From Trichobilharzia regenti (taxonomy: Eukaryota; Platyhelminthes; Trematoda; Strigeidida; Schistosomatidae), in assembly GCA_944472135.2 (NCBI GenBank), contig OX235270.1, positions 121,969,842-122,033,841 of the forward strand: a DNA stretch of 64,000 nucleotides, read 5' to 3'. Shown piece after piece: positions 22,606-32,432 of this stretch. Under the pieces are notes generated by a model. It was not told the origin of the DNA and ran no database searches. It worked only from the letters and a program-made list of their open reading frames with translations. How positions within the stretch are numbered: the first letter of the stretch is position 1; every line of letters starts with the position of its first letter. Both the position numbers and the translations under genes were made by a program.

Positions 22606-24373
22606 TTAAGGACCTCGGTCGGATGTAATAGTAGTTGGTACACCATAGTTTGACACCCAACGGTCGAGAAAAACCAAAACAACATTTTCAGCAGATATGT
22701 CGTTTAAGAGGCATGCAATAGCCCAACGAGTAAATCTATCAATCGCTGTCAGGATATGTGTATATCTTCTTGACGTTGGCAATGGTCCCACAATATCTAT
22801 ATGGACATGCTGAAATCTCTTGTCCGGTGGATCAAACATCTTCGGAGTTGTAGTAGTGTGGTAGTGTACTTTGGAACATTGACATTGGAGACATTCCCGT
22901 GCCCATCTCCGAATGTCAGAGTTCATTCTAGGCCACACGAAGTGTTCGCTGATAAGTCTGACCGTGGCGCGTACTCCAGGGTGAGAAAGCGAATGTAAGT
23001 GTTCGAACAAAGCTTTTCGGCAACTGAGAGGAACAAACGGACGATTAGTGCCGGTAGATACATCGCAAACTATAGTTGCATCTGATAAGGGAATAGGCAC
23101 GTCCTTGAACTGTAAGGAAGAGTTTCCGCGACAAGTTCGGAGTTCAACGTCGTCTCTTTGTAATTGAGCCATACGGTCAAGACTGATGTCTACCGAAGTT
23201 TGAAGCTGGTTTATGTCACTTCTTGGAAGAGAATCAGCTACCACGTTTGCGTCACCTTTGATGTACTGAATGTCGGTTGAAAATTGGGAGATATAGTCCA
23301 ACTGTCTGGCTTCTCTAAGGGAGCGTTTATCGAGTGCAGTAGTGAAAGCATAACACAGGGGCTTGTAGTCAGTAAAAATAGTGAAATGCCGGCCCTGTAG
23401 TAAGTAACTGAAATTCTTGACTGCAAGATATATAGCCAACAATTCTCTCCCAAAAGTGCTGTAACGTGTCTGAGCAAGTGGGGTGACTTCACCCTTCATC
23501 TTTTGTTGTAATACTGCCCCTACAGCTACTTGAGAGGCATCTGTGCACAGAATAAGGGATGCTTCGGGGTTGATGTGGGACAGCATAGTGATTTTGGATA
23601 AAGCGTCTTTAGCGCTGCAAAAAGATTCGTGTGATTGCGCTGACCATTGAAACTTTTTAGGATCACTTTTAAGGAGATCGGTTAAAGGTTGGACGATAGA
23701 GGCACACAAAGGAATAAAAAGTCGATAGAAATTAAACATCCCCAAGAAACGTCTGACCTTCTTGAGTGAATCTGGTTCGGGGAAATTTTCGATGGACTCT
23801 ATCTTTTCCTCCGCAGGCTTAATACCATTTTCAGTTATGTGGTGTCCCAGAAACTGTATAGAGGGGACACCAAATATGCACTTTTTAGGGTGAATGGTGA
23901 CTCCATATTGCTCAAATCGCTGAAATAAGATGGTGAAGTGATCTGTATATTCTTCAGCCGGCGAGCTAGCAATTAAGACGTCATGGATGTATACAAATAC
24001 AAAATCCAAAGCTTGTGTGACCTGATCCATGAAACATTGGAAGGATTGTGCGGCGTTCTTTAGACCAAATGGCATGCGGAGAAATTCGAACAAACCGAAA
24101 GGTGTGATGATGGCCGTTTTTTTCGATATCTTCTGGAGCAACTGGCATTTGGTGATAGGCCCTGACCAAGTCTACTTTAGAAAAAATGGTTTTCCCATGT
24201 AATGTCAGTGAGAAATCATGTAGGTGGGGAATCGGGTAACGGCCAGGAACTATGGCGTTGTTTAAATGTCGATAATCCCCACATGGCCTCCAATCATGCT
24301 CAGTTTTAGGCAACATGTGTAAGGGTGAAGACCACGAACTATTGGAGGGTCTAATGATGCCGAGCTGCATCAT
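22606..24373 (-). pseudogene. Gypsy reverse transcriptase-RNase H-integrase core
   Basis: RT begins at 24373 ([18 protein letters not shown], then [20 protein letters not shown]) and shifts frame near 24130. The rest runs from 24141 to 22606: [20 protein letters not shown], then [10 protein letters not shown], where the usual YIDD catalytic pair reads IHD. RNase H follows (LILCTDASQVAVGAVLQQ), then the integrase zinc-binding H-H-C-C region (LHSLSHPG...CLQCQC) and the core with HIDIVGPLP and TSDRGP. Loss of a catalytic RT aspartate, the frameshift and the terminal stop each suffice to inactivate it. This order (RT-RH-IN) is the Gypsy order. Confidence 0.85.
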
Positions 24374-24399
24374 GTTTTCAAATTCTGCCTTGGCTGCTG

Positions 24400-24972
24400 C
24401 TAATTTGTCAGGGGGTAATCTACGAGGACGAGCACGAACCGGTTGACCCGTGGTAACAATCTTGTGAGTGACTGTATGAGGTACGTCCTCGATATTATAC
24501 GACGGTTTAAGTATTTTAGGGAAATGATGGAGCAGGGCGGAAAAAATTCAATCCGTTGGTCTTTCGATGTTGATATTATAGACAGAGTAATTGGAGATAA
24601 TCCCATGAATCTTTTTTGTTGGGTGTTGTTATCAATCAGTTTTTTATTGTTGACGTCAACTAACAGATTGAAATTACTTAAGAAATCAGCTCTGAGGATG
24701 GCATGACCCACGTCAACTGCTATGAAAATCCATGTAAACTGCCGACGCAAACCTAGATCCACTACAAGGGATTGTTCCCCATACGTCTGTATGCTTGTGT
24801 GGTTGGCTGCCCGGAGAGACAGTTTACCTTGTTGTCCGTGTAGACAGCCTGGATAGTGAAGGAGGGATCACCCTAACTTCTGCTCCTGTGTCGACAAGGA
24901 ATAAGGTGTCTGAAGTTTTGTCCTTCACATAGAAAAGGCGACCTGTTTGCTTGCCAGTAACAGCTGTCGCCA
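24400..24972 (-). pseudogene. Gypsy aspartic protease, frameshifted
   Basis: The minus strand reads LFLVDTGAEVRVIP at about 24860-24905, the active-site motif of the retroviral-type aspartic protease. After a frameshift near 24780 the frame continues (DLGLRRQFTWIFIAVDVGHAILRADFL), matching the C-terminal flap/ILGADFL region of such proteases. It links gag upstream and RT downstream in the expected order. Confidence 0.75.
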
Positions 24973-25800
24973 TCACTGTCTGGCTGAGACGTTTCCCTGA
25001 GCCTGATTATCTTCGCTAAAGATGCACGGTTTTACACATTTTAGGGTATGACGTCCAAACTTCCTACGATACCAACATATATTACTGTCCCGAGAAGACG
25101 TGTGGGAACGCTGTCGGGAGAGAGATCGTCGTCGTGATGGTGACCTTGCTTGTGAACTCCGTCTCTGGGCATGTCGATCAGACCTATTAGTTTCCAACTT
25201 GTCAATCCTTGCCGCTAAGTCTGCAATGGCGGCCAGTATCGGTGTGTCTGCCGTGGGTGCGGAATGACACGGTGTCGCACTATCAGATGCTATATGACCT
25301 ATAGTGTCATCTGATAAGACATTTATAATACTATCTGCCATGTCACTTAGTGGGTCTAAGTCATACGACTTTCCTGAGATGATTAAAATTTGTTGGACGT
25401 TTCTAGGTAAACTTTGCAACCACATCTGTTTCAGCACGACCTCGTCTACTTTATGGTGTCCGATTAACTGGAGCATGTGCCTGAGAAGCAGGGATGGTTT
25501 ACGTGGGCCTAGTTCACAGCCCGTGAGTAATTGTTGGATTCTTTTGTCATCTGACAAACTGGGGGGGGGGGTTCGGTGAAGTCGCTGAATTCTGTCAATA
25601 CTGACGGAGGGAGTTCTGCCAGCACTACACCATATTTGGCTATGTTGGAATTAATGCCCCGTGCTTCTGACAACGGCTCAATTACTGCAAACCAAATCCT
25701 GGGTTCTGCGAAACCGTATTGCGGTAAACGGAAATCAGTGATGACATTTATTGTGGCATTTGTCTCGCTACTAGTGCTCTCCTCGGTTGATGTACCGGGC
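24973..25800 (-). pseudogene. CsRn1-like Gag, frameshifted at a G run
   Basis: The N-terminal part (about 25800-25570) reads VITDFRLPQYGFAEPRIWF and YGVVLAELPPSVL, typical of CsRn1/Boudicca-type Gag. A run of 11 G/C at about 25561-25571 then breaks the frame, and the rest continues from 25557 (KRIQQLLTGCELGPRKPS, LKQMWLQSLPRNVQQILI). The C-terminal part is Ser/Arg-rich with a degenerate Cys-containing end. No ATG is evident for the N-terminal portion, whose frame opens after a stop near 25800. Homopolymer slippage, biological or from sequencing, explains the break. Confidence 0.75.
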
Positions 25801-25955
25801 TAAGGTGACGAAATTATAGATATGCGAATGTTGGTGCAAAATGGGATACAAATATACGACCACACACAAAACGACAATGGATATACAAAATGGCAAAAAC
25901 AAGAATATGAATATATCAAAATAATCCTCGTCCTAAACGGGCTCGCCAATTAAAT

Positions 25956-26629
25956 TGTAGGGGACTATTAGGAGAGCTCATTAACATTACAAATATGCAA
26001 ATAAAAATCCAAGTTAATGAGATAATAGGGTAAATATATATTATCAAAAAATGCAGTAATGTGTTATATTAATGAAAAGGTTACTTGGTTATAACGTTAA
26101 AGTCCGCGGCTACAAATTACCAATATAATCCAAGGGAGCGTTCACTGTTGGAATGCGTCTGCTGGTAGATTCTGTGGACCGGTTGTAGAGTTGTCTTCGG
26201 ATGAGGATAATAGACTCCTGCAATAAATCCAAAGTATACAACACGGTATGAGTGGAGCAAGTAAGCAGAAATGGCCAGGGAGAAGACGAAGTTTCCGGCA
26301 GTAAAGTGTATTTCCAATTGTACACGGAAGTTATATATATTTATTTTTATTTATTTATTATTTTTGATTACCGCTTGATTCCACACTGTATTTTTCGTGC
26401 AAGTATGGAATTTTCAGCATGGATATCGGTAGCCCTAATTTTGCATGCCAACCATAGATATCAGGTGTACGTTGGCAGGGGTTTGAACCTCGGACTATAT
26501 GCATGGTCGGCGAGAGTCCTAACCACTGTGCCACCGAAACAAGAATCGTCTTAAACAAAAATCATTTACAATGTCTCTAATTTCTACAAGTAACTAAAAG
26601 CGTACAATCATATTGGTACGTACTCCACA
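25956..26629 (-). repeat. 5' LTR of nested Gypsy, carrying a SINE
   Basis: 674 bp, longer than its partner because of an insertion of about 200 bp at 26338-26539. Outside this it matches the left LTR closely. Ends next to the right GATG target duplication. Confidence 0.9.
26338..26539 (-). mobile_element. tRNA-derived SINE, type 1, inserted in an LTR
   Basis: Reverse-strand copy of the SINE at 17972-18178. The tRNA-like head (gtggcacagtggttaggact on the minus strand) is at the high-coordinate end and the A-rich tail at the low end. The other LTR of the same element lacks it, so it inserted after the Gypsy element arrived. Confidence 0.85.
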
Positions 26630-26904
26630 GATGTCTGCCGTAAACGACTGATAGACAGTGCCACTGGACTGTCTGTTAGAGGCATCACCTACGTAGGTCC
26701 CTGCTTGTCACTCGTTAAGAAGAAGGCAATCTTTGATCCAACATTCCAGTCGATTGTTGATAAGTACCCGGAACATGAATGTCGGTCTAACGACCTACCG
26801 TGCATAACCAGCAATGCTGTGCATCACACCACAACCCCGGGGGAAACCATGACATCCAAAACATGACGACTTGCTTCTGAAAAACTACGACTGGCCCTTA
26901 ACTT
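26630..26904 (+). mobile_element. Older CsRn1-like Gypsy, continuation after the nested insertion
   Basis: Resumes the plus-strand element cut at 20924. The translation includes IDSATGLSVRGITY, then LPCITSNAVHH and RLASEKLRLA, segments expected between protease and RT in CsRn1-type pol. Stops occur. The GATG duplication at both junctions confirms the split. Similarity ends near 26904. Confidence 0.65.
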
Positions 26905-27656
26905 TGTTATATATATACTGAGATTTTGTAAATTCCGGTTTAATAATACTTTGACAAAGCTATTGACATTAAATAGCGAAACGTCAGTAAAAACAATATC
27001 GTTTTGTTTTTCATTCATTGGGAAATACAAAAACATTTATTATACAGGTATCGAATGGCCATATTCGATAGACAACATCTCAACGAGAAGTCATTGGAAG
27101 AATTGTTTTATTTTTTTCTTTTGTGTGTTTGTCTATAGGAGTAAGAAGCGCATGATAATCAATTCCTGTCAGCAAAATAAAAACCAAATTGCCGTGTGTA
27201 AAACAATCACCACTAACTTAGATAACTTCATTAAAGAAATAAGGCTAAATAATCACCAGTACTTGAATTTTTATTTACTCTAACAATAAGTGTAAATGTT
27301 ACACTTTTGTTCTGCATAATCAAGTAATTATAACCATCATAAACCTTTTGGATTTAACACTGTAAAACTCATTTATTACTCAAATGTAATCTACTTCGCG
27401 TTAAGTAAGACAACTTGATGTTGGTTACAACAAAATTTTCAATGGTTGTTTCTTCAGTCTGATGCGTCAAATGCATTACCACACCTAAACAAACGTTGTT
27501 ATTATTATATTCAGAAATTCCTCGACAGACTTCAGGGAATTTCTACTCAGATTAGAGTCACTTCATATTTGAAAAGGAGCACAAATATCAGGTAAACACC
27601 AAATATCCAAATTACTTTCCATTTCAACTGTTTCAAGCAATAATGTTCACCAATAA
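26905..27656. other. No gene recognised
   Basis: AT-rich. The 110-residue plus frame at 26951-27283 has low-complexity Lys/Asn/Phe content and no family resemblance. It is probably chance in AT-rich DNA. Confidence 0.35.
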
Positions 27657-29220
27657 TAATAATAATATTGATATTAATAATAATAATGATTTGCTTTATT
27701 CGAGAAACAGTACTAATGGTACAGTGTGGAATTTTCAGCACATATCTACAATATTGCATCTTATTTCATCGCACATTTAAAAGGAGTATTTCAAAAAATG
27801 GACATTAAAAAAAAACCAAAAAAAAACACAAATAACAAAAAAAATGAAAAAAGGACCAAAAAGTAGAAAGGAAAATAAACAACATAATAAATAATATTTC
27901 AGTATTGGGTAGTGGAAGCTATGATATGTTTATGCGTGGTGAACAGTAAAAGCTATAATCAAACAAGAAGCTATGAAATGATATTAAGAATTTTTATCGC
28001 CAAGATGATCAGTCAATTTGATTGAACAACACTAAACAATCATAAAATAAACGTTTCAGGGGGTTTTTATTGTCAGCTCTAATGTGGTGTTTGTAGTGGT
28101 AGTGTGAGTAATCATACATAATGCAAAAAACTTTAAGATGGTGATAATGGCGTTCACAACCAAGACTGTCGGTTAATATTGCCGAAAAAAACACAACAAT
28201 CACAAAACTAACATTACGTGATGGTTAATGACAGGACAATTTTGTAATCCTCATAGTGCTAATATAGTCGGAGCCAGTAGATACACAAAAGAAGGAATAG
28301 AATAAAGTATAAAAAAGTAAGCCAATGTTAATAATTTAGGTGGCTAAGTATGTTTAAGAAGGCTGTTCACTATAGAGTACAAATAAGAGAGAAATAAAAC
28401 AGCCAAAATTATGTTATTAACAACAAAGCAAGTCATAGGTTTGGCGCTTAATATTATCTCTGCCACATAGAACACGGGCCAAATATGGTATCGTTGAGTT
28501 CCTATACTTGGTTGTACGAGCATATATTATTTTGTACTGATTTCTGGTTCTACCTGATGAGATGCAAGGAGAGAGAGGAGAGGATGCTGGGGGTCAGAGA
28601 GTATTGTTTTAGACCATTTCTCGCATGTATTCAGATGCTTATCCACTAATGTAGTGACGGGCTGACTGAGTTTTACAGCGCTAGTCCTACTAACTACCTT
28701 CAACATCCTTCTCAGCATGGTACAGTTCTTTTTCAGTAGCCCCGGAAAGATTAACGGGGAGCAGTAAAGTAGAATAGGTAAGATACGAGAGTTGACAAAC
28801 TGTGCAAGTAGATGTTGGGTGATTCCAGATAGTCTGAGTTTCTTTATGTAGTAGGTCAGACGGAACACTTTCTTAGAAATCGTTAGGATATGAGATGACC
28901 AAGTAAAGTCGGAAGATAGAACTATTCCGAGGTATTTCGCATTAGACTTAGTTTCAATTTTAGTCCCCTCAATGCTACAGGCATCATGAGTACTTACTAG
29001 TGTTTGTAGATCTCGTTTATGCCTAAAGGAGAAGTCAATAGTCCTTCATTTTGAGGGATTCAGCATGAGGCCATTTAGTTTAGACCACTGACTGATGTCC
29101 GACAGAAAGCTTTTTAATTTGAAACAGTCTGATTGAGACTTAACGGGAAGCGAAACAGTCAGGTCATCTGCATATTTGACGAAGTTGATTTCGTCTGAAA
29201 GAAGTAAGTAATAACAGACT
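27657..29220 (-). mobile_element. CR1/L2-like LINE, 3' portion
   Basis: On the minus strand a reverse-transcriptase fragment begins near 29210 with FVKYADDLTVSLPV, the catalytic YADD box intact. It continues through LSDISQWSKLNGLMLNPSK and KYLGIVLSSDFTW to the C-terminal block (28868-28545: RLTYYIKKLRLSGI, RILPILLYCSPLIFPGLLK). Breaks include a stop near 29050. A long non-coding 3' region follows and ends with AATAAAGCAAATCATTATT and an (ATT)n tail at about 27657-27700. The combination suggests a LINE 3' half about 1.5 kb long; the extent of its 3' UTR is inferred. Confidence 0.7.
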
Positions 29221-29734
29221 TCTAGATCCAGGAGTTACAGTCATTCACAAATGAATGATTATAAGAGATTTATTCCAAAGCTTTTCTACAATAGTGCGAC
29301 AATAACAGCAATCCAATCAATCACCACTCTAGCAGTGCTTAGTCCAACTGCACAAAAACAATCTGACCTAACGAAGTCTGGCATTGGCTCGCTGATACTA
29401 AACATCTATTTAATAGTAAAGTATATTTCATTGTATTGATAAATGAACCGTGAAATTCATCATTAATGCAACTTCCTGTGCTAGTTGTAACTAAACTTTG
29501 CCAATGAAAACGTAGTAACGGGGAATCTGAGTTCACGACGTTCCATAAATCGCCAAATCGATATTGCAAAATGATACGAATTCATGCATTTTGTTATTGG
29601 TTATATGATACGGCTCAGTAGTAAAATATTGATCAGTGCTGACACTGGAAGAAAATAAGACCGAGAACTGTTCATTAGTTAATGTATATTATAAATTATT
29701 ATTATTTTTTAACTAACACGCTAAATGGTCATAT

Positions 29735-30482
29735 TGTGGTGAGAGCAGGCCGTGAGAAAATATGAGCAAGGCTGATTCAACAACCAATCCCTTGTCTTCT
29801 GTTGTTACATTTGGTGTCGCTGCCTACCGACAAATGGAAAGCCTATGCCCTGCTGTTTTTGATGGAGACATATGGATCTTCGGGCAGGACTTCAAGGCTT
29901 CTGCGCAGTTGAGTGGCGTTCAAGATCTGTCAGCGATGGAGCTGCTACTTGGGACGCTGCTAAGAGGTCGGGTGAAAGCAGCATATGAAAGTGTGAGACG
30001 AAATACTGACGAATGTTCGACAGGGTCAGGCAAACAGTTTCCAAAGTGGGAAGGACCACATATGGTCACTTCGAGATGGGATTACGTGGACACAATCGCA
30101 ATGATGAACAATGAGAGGCGCGTGAACGTCAGCGAGCTCCAGAAATGGATACAGCGAGACAAGCCAACGATGACGCCTGCACCAAGTAGATCAAGCCGAC
30201 TTCAGTCGCACGTATTTGACGGGGGGACAAGTGTGGTGAGAGCAGGCCGTGAGAAAATATGAGCAAGGCTGATTCAACAACCAATCACAGCAAAGTTAAC
30301 GTGGCAAAATATGATTCGCAGATAGAGAACTCTATTTGTCGAGGAATCCCGAAACAACCAATCAGATGACTGCGCTTGTCTACTTGCATAAGCTATAATA
30401 ATGTATGTGAAATATGTATAAATACGTGTTGATTTTCATAATAAAACGATCTGTTGCCTGGCCCTTGTCTTCTGTTGTTACA
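29735..30482 (+). mobile_element. Internally deleted mini LTR retrotransposon
   Basis: The right LTR is 30232-30482 (251 bp, TGTGGTGAGAG to GTTGTTACA) and contains AATAAA at 30440-30445. The left LTR, 29735-29809, keeps only the first 54 and last 21 bp. A 4-bp duplication ATAT flanks the unit (29731-29734, 30483-30486). After the left LTR comes TTTGGTGTCGC (candidate primer-binding site), and before the right LTR GGGGGGACAAG (polypurine tract). The 420-bp interior retains only the two ends of the original coding region. It must have been mobilised in trans or collapsed after insertion; the matching deletion of the left LTR favours the latter. Confidence 0.85.
29762..30262 (+). pseudogene. Gag start fused to integrase end in the mini LTR element
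   Basis: An open frame of 166 codons runs from the left LTR through the interior into the right LTR. Residues about 18-80 look like a Gypsy Gag N-terminus (ESLCPAVFDGDIWIFGQDF, LSAMELLLGTLLRGRVKAAY). Residues about 92-150 resemble an integrase C-terminal region (FPKWEGPHMVTSRWD, NNERRVNVSELQKWI). The join is in frame. Whether it is translated is unknown; the frame may be a by-product of the deletion. Confidence 0.55.
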
Positions 30483-30619
30483 ATATCTCTTTTATTAATG
30501 TAAACGTGACTTAGTTGGTGTATGTCTGAACAGATCATCGTTTTCTAAGGTATCAGTTGAATGACAAACTTGTTTATGTATATTTTGATATGTTTGGATC
30601 ATTGAAGCATAAAGACACA

Positions 30620-30629
30620 TATAAATAGC
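30620..30629 (+). promoter_or_regulatory. TATA box of the first secreted repeat gene
   Basis: TATAAATAGC lies 88 bp before the start codon at 30708. The same ten bases occur upstream of the secreted repeat gene at 44327-45673. Transcription would start about 25-30 bp downstream, leaving a 5' UTR of roughly 50 bp. Confidence 0.6.
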
Positions 30630-30707
30630 CTTTTAGTCACTCGCCAATATTGATCAGTATTTCAATAAGTCATTCTTCAAATATAAGACACTGTATTTCA
30701 AACCAAA

Positions 30708-32432
30708 ATGTTAACACTTAAAATACTTGTGTTTGTTATCACATCATTCAATTTTGTTAATTCTATGATATTACAAAGCAGAGTTCCACAGTTGAACCAA
30801 TCAGTTGGAAATGGACAAGATAATGATGATGATAAACTTGATGATATTTTGAAATATATTGTTATGAAATATGGAGAATCAGCACAAATTCAGTATCAAG
30901 CCCAAACTCATACGTATGGTGACAATTCAAAGATACATCAAGTGCAAATCCAAAATGTTATATCCGGAAGTCAGAGCCAACCTCATAAAAAAGATAAAGA
31001 TTTGGGAGCTTCGGAATCTAACTCGAAGATGTACGATGCAAACATAGAAAAAATGCAAGCAGATTCGTCAGAATTATTACAACTTAACGACAGTCACAAT
31101 TCACACGTATTTCCACCCAACAATCAATCAATGTTATCCTTCTCAATAGATAGTCAAACTTCAAGCAGGACAAAAAAATATCCACAGTGGGAATTACCAC
31201 ATTCAACTGCAAACCAGAGTTCTAAAAAACTGCCTACATCTATTCCAACAAACACTGAAAATGATCATTTACCTCTGGACAAGACACAAAAAAAAGCACT
31301 ACCTGATAAAAGCGCCAGTGCTCTTCAGCAGTATAATCAGCCACAGCAATCGTCATCACCAGATGCTGGTCAGAGTTCCAGTGGCTTTCTCCCAGCTGGT
31401 CAGTCAGCGTCGCCAGGATCATCAACTGGTCAGAGTTCCAGTGGTCCTCAGCAGTATAATCAGCCACAGCAATCGTCATCACCAGATGCTGGTCAGAGTT
31501 CCAGTGGCTTTCTCCCAGCTGGTCAGTCAGCGTCGCCAGGATCATCAACTGGTCAAAGTTCCAATGGTCTTCAGCAGTATAATCAGACACAGTCAGCAGA
31601 GTCGTCGAGTGGCCAGAGTTACAGCCGTCCTTCACCGTCTTCCTCAACATCCCGTGGTCAGAGTTCCAGTGGTCTTCAGCAGTATAATCAGCCACAGCAA
31701 TCGTCATCACCAGATGCTGGTCAGAGTTCCAGTGGCTTTCTCCCAGCTGGTCAGTCAGCGTCGCCAGGATCATCAACTGGTCAGAGTTCCAGTGGTCCTC
31801 AGCAGTATAATCAGCCACAGCAATCGTCATCACCAGATGCTGGTCAGAGTTCCAGTGGCTTTCTCCCAGCTGGTCAGTCAGCGTCGCCAGGATCATCAAC
31901 TGGTCAAAGTTCCAATGGTCTTCAGCAGTATAATCAGACACAGTCAGCAGAGTCGTCGAGTGGCCAGAGTTACAGCCGTCCTTCACCGTCTTCCTCAACA
32001 TCCCGTGGTCAGAGTTCCAGTGGTCTTCAGCAGTATAATCAGCCACAGCAATCGTCATCACCAGATGCTGGTCAGAGTTCCAGTGGCTTTCTCCCAGCTG
32101 GTCAGTCAGCGTCGCCAGGATCATCAACTGGTCAGAGTTCCAGTGGTCTTCAGCAGTATAATCAGCCACAGCAATCGTCATCACCAGATGCTGGTCAGAA
32201 TACCGTTGGCTTCTCGCATTCTGGTTTGTCGGTTACATCGACAAGTGGTCAGAAGTTCAGTGGAATTTCTCTTCATGGGCAGTCTCATATAATTTCGTCA
32301 ACTGATGGTCAGATATTAGGCTCGATGACTGCGTCCTCATATCCGGTTCATCCTGGTTATACGGACAACAATTTCCTGTCAGTCCAGCTTTATCTAGTCA
32401 TTCAAACTCTTTTCTGTATCGTACGTGCCTGA
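30708..32432 (+). CDS. Secreted Ser/Gln/Gly-rich tandem-repeat protein
   Basis: A single-exon frame of 574 residues. It opens with a signal peptide (MLTLKILVFVITSFNFVNS) and a short acidic/amphipathic part (DDDKLDDILKYIVMKYG). A Gln-rich alternating segment (SAQIQYQAQTHTYG) and a hydrophilic region with several N-X-S/T sites follow. From about residue 206 to 498 it is a tandem repeat of a 41-residue unit (QQYNQPQQSSSPDAGQSSSG...) and a 35-residue variant. The last 75 residues are non-repetitive and end hydrophobically (VQLYLVIQTLFCIV). The neighbouring frame, read past about 32350, looks more like the protein (GQQFPVSPALSSHS), so the true C-terminus may differ by a frameshift or splice. The start has A at -3. 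I do not recognise the family; secretion is supported, function unknown. Confidence 0.75.
   Translation: MLTLKILVFVITSFNFVNSMILQSRVPQLNQSVGNGQDNDDDKLDDILKYIVMKYGESAQIQYQAQTHTYGDNSKIHQVQIQNVISGSQSQPHKKDKDLGASESNSKMYDANIEKMQADSSELLQLNDSHNSHVFPPNNQSMLSFSIDSQTSSRTKKYPQWELPHSTANQSSKKLPTSIPTNTENDHLPLDKTQKKALPDKSASALQQYNQPQQSSSPDAGQSSSGFLPAGQSASPGSSTGQSSSGPQQYNQPQQSSSPDAGQSSSGFLPAGQSASPGSSTGQSSNGLQQYNQTQSAESSSGQSYSRPSPSSSTSRGQSSSGLQQYNQPQQSSSPDAGQSSSGFLPAGQSASPGSSTGQSSSGPQQYNQPQQSSSPDAGQSSSGFLPAGQSASPGSSTGQSSNGLQQYNQTQSAESSSGQSYSRPSPSSSTSRGQSSSGLQQYNQPQQSSSPDAGQSSSGFLPAGQSASPGSSTGQSSSGLQQYNQPQQSSSPDAGQNTVGFSHSGLSVTSTSGQKFSGISLHGQSHIISSTDGQILGSMTASSYPVHPGYTDNNFLSVQLYLVIQTLFCIVRA
31323..32200 (+). repeat. 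351-bp higher-order repeat inside the secreted gene
   Basis: Unit A is 123 bp (41 codons), unit B is 105 bp (35 codons). The order A-A-B (123+123+105 = 351 bp) occurs twice, starting at 31323 and 31674, followed by A at 32025 and a partial A at 32148. All periods are multiples of three, so the frame is kept. Corresponding units of the two 351-bp blocks look identical by eye, so the block duplicated recently. Confidence 0.9.

Larger units (their letters stand above)
20925..26629 (-). mobile_element. Complete CsRn1/Boudicca-like Gypsy element, inactivated
   Basis: A 5.7-kb element with two LTRs (20925-21403 and 25956-26629), flanked by the direct repeat GATG at 20921-20924 and 26630-26633. On the minus strand the LTR starts TGTGGAGTACG and ends CCTACA. 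The 5' LTR is followed by TTGGCGAGCCCG (candidate primer-binding site), and the 3' LTR is preceded by AGGGGGAGCCG (candidate polypurine tract). Gag, protease, RT, RNase H and integrase occur in that order. Frameshifts in gag, protease and RT, a stop in integrase and a changed RT catalytic motif make it dead. It sits inside an older relative of opposite orientation. Confidence 0.9.

Noticed and set aside
31323..32200. CRISPR-like regular repeats
   Set aside because: Units are contiguous and in frame without variable spacers, and the genome is eukaryotic.
31240..32292. Long antisense and off-frame ORFs (314 and 343 codons) over the first repeat array
   Set aside because: They exist only because the repeat periods are multiples of three and lack stops in other frames; no signal peptide, no independent promoter.
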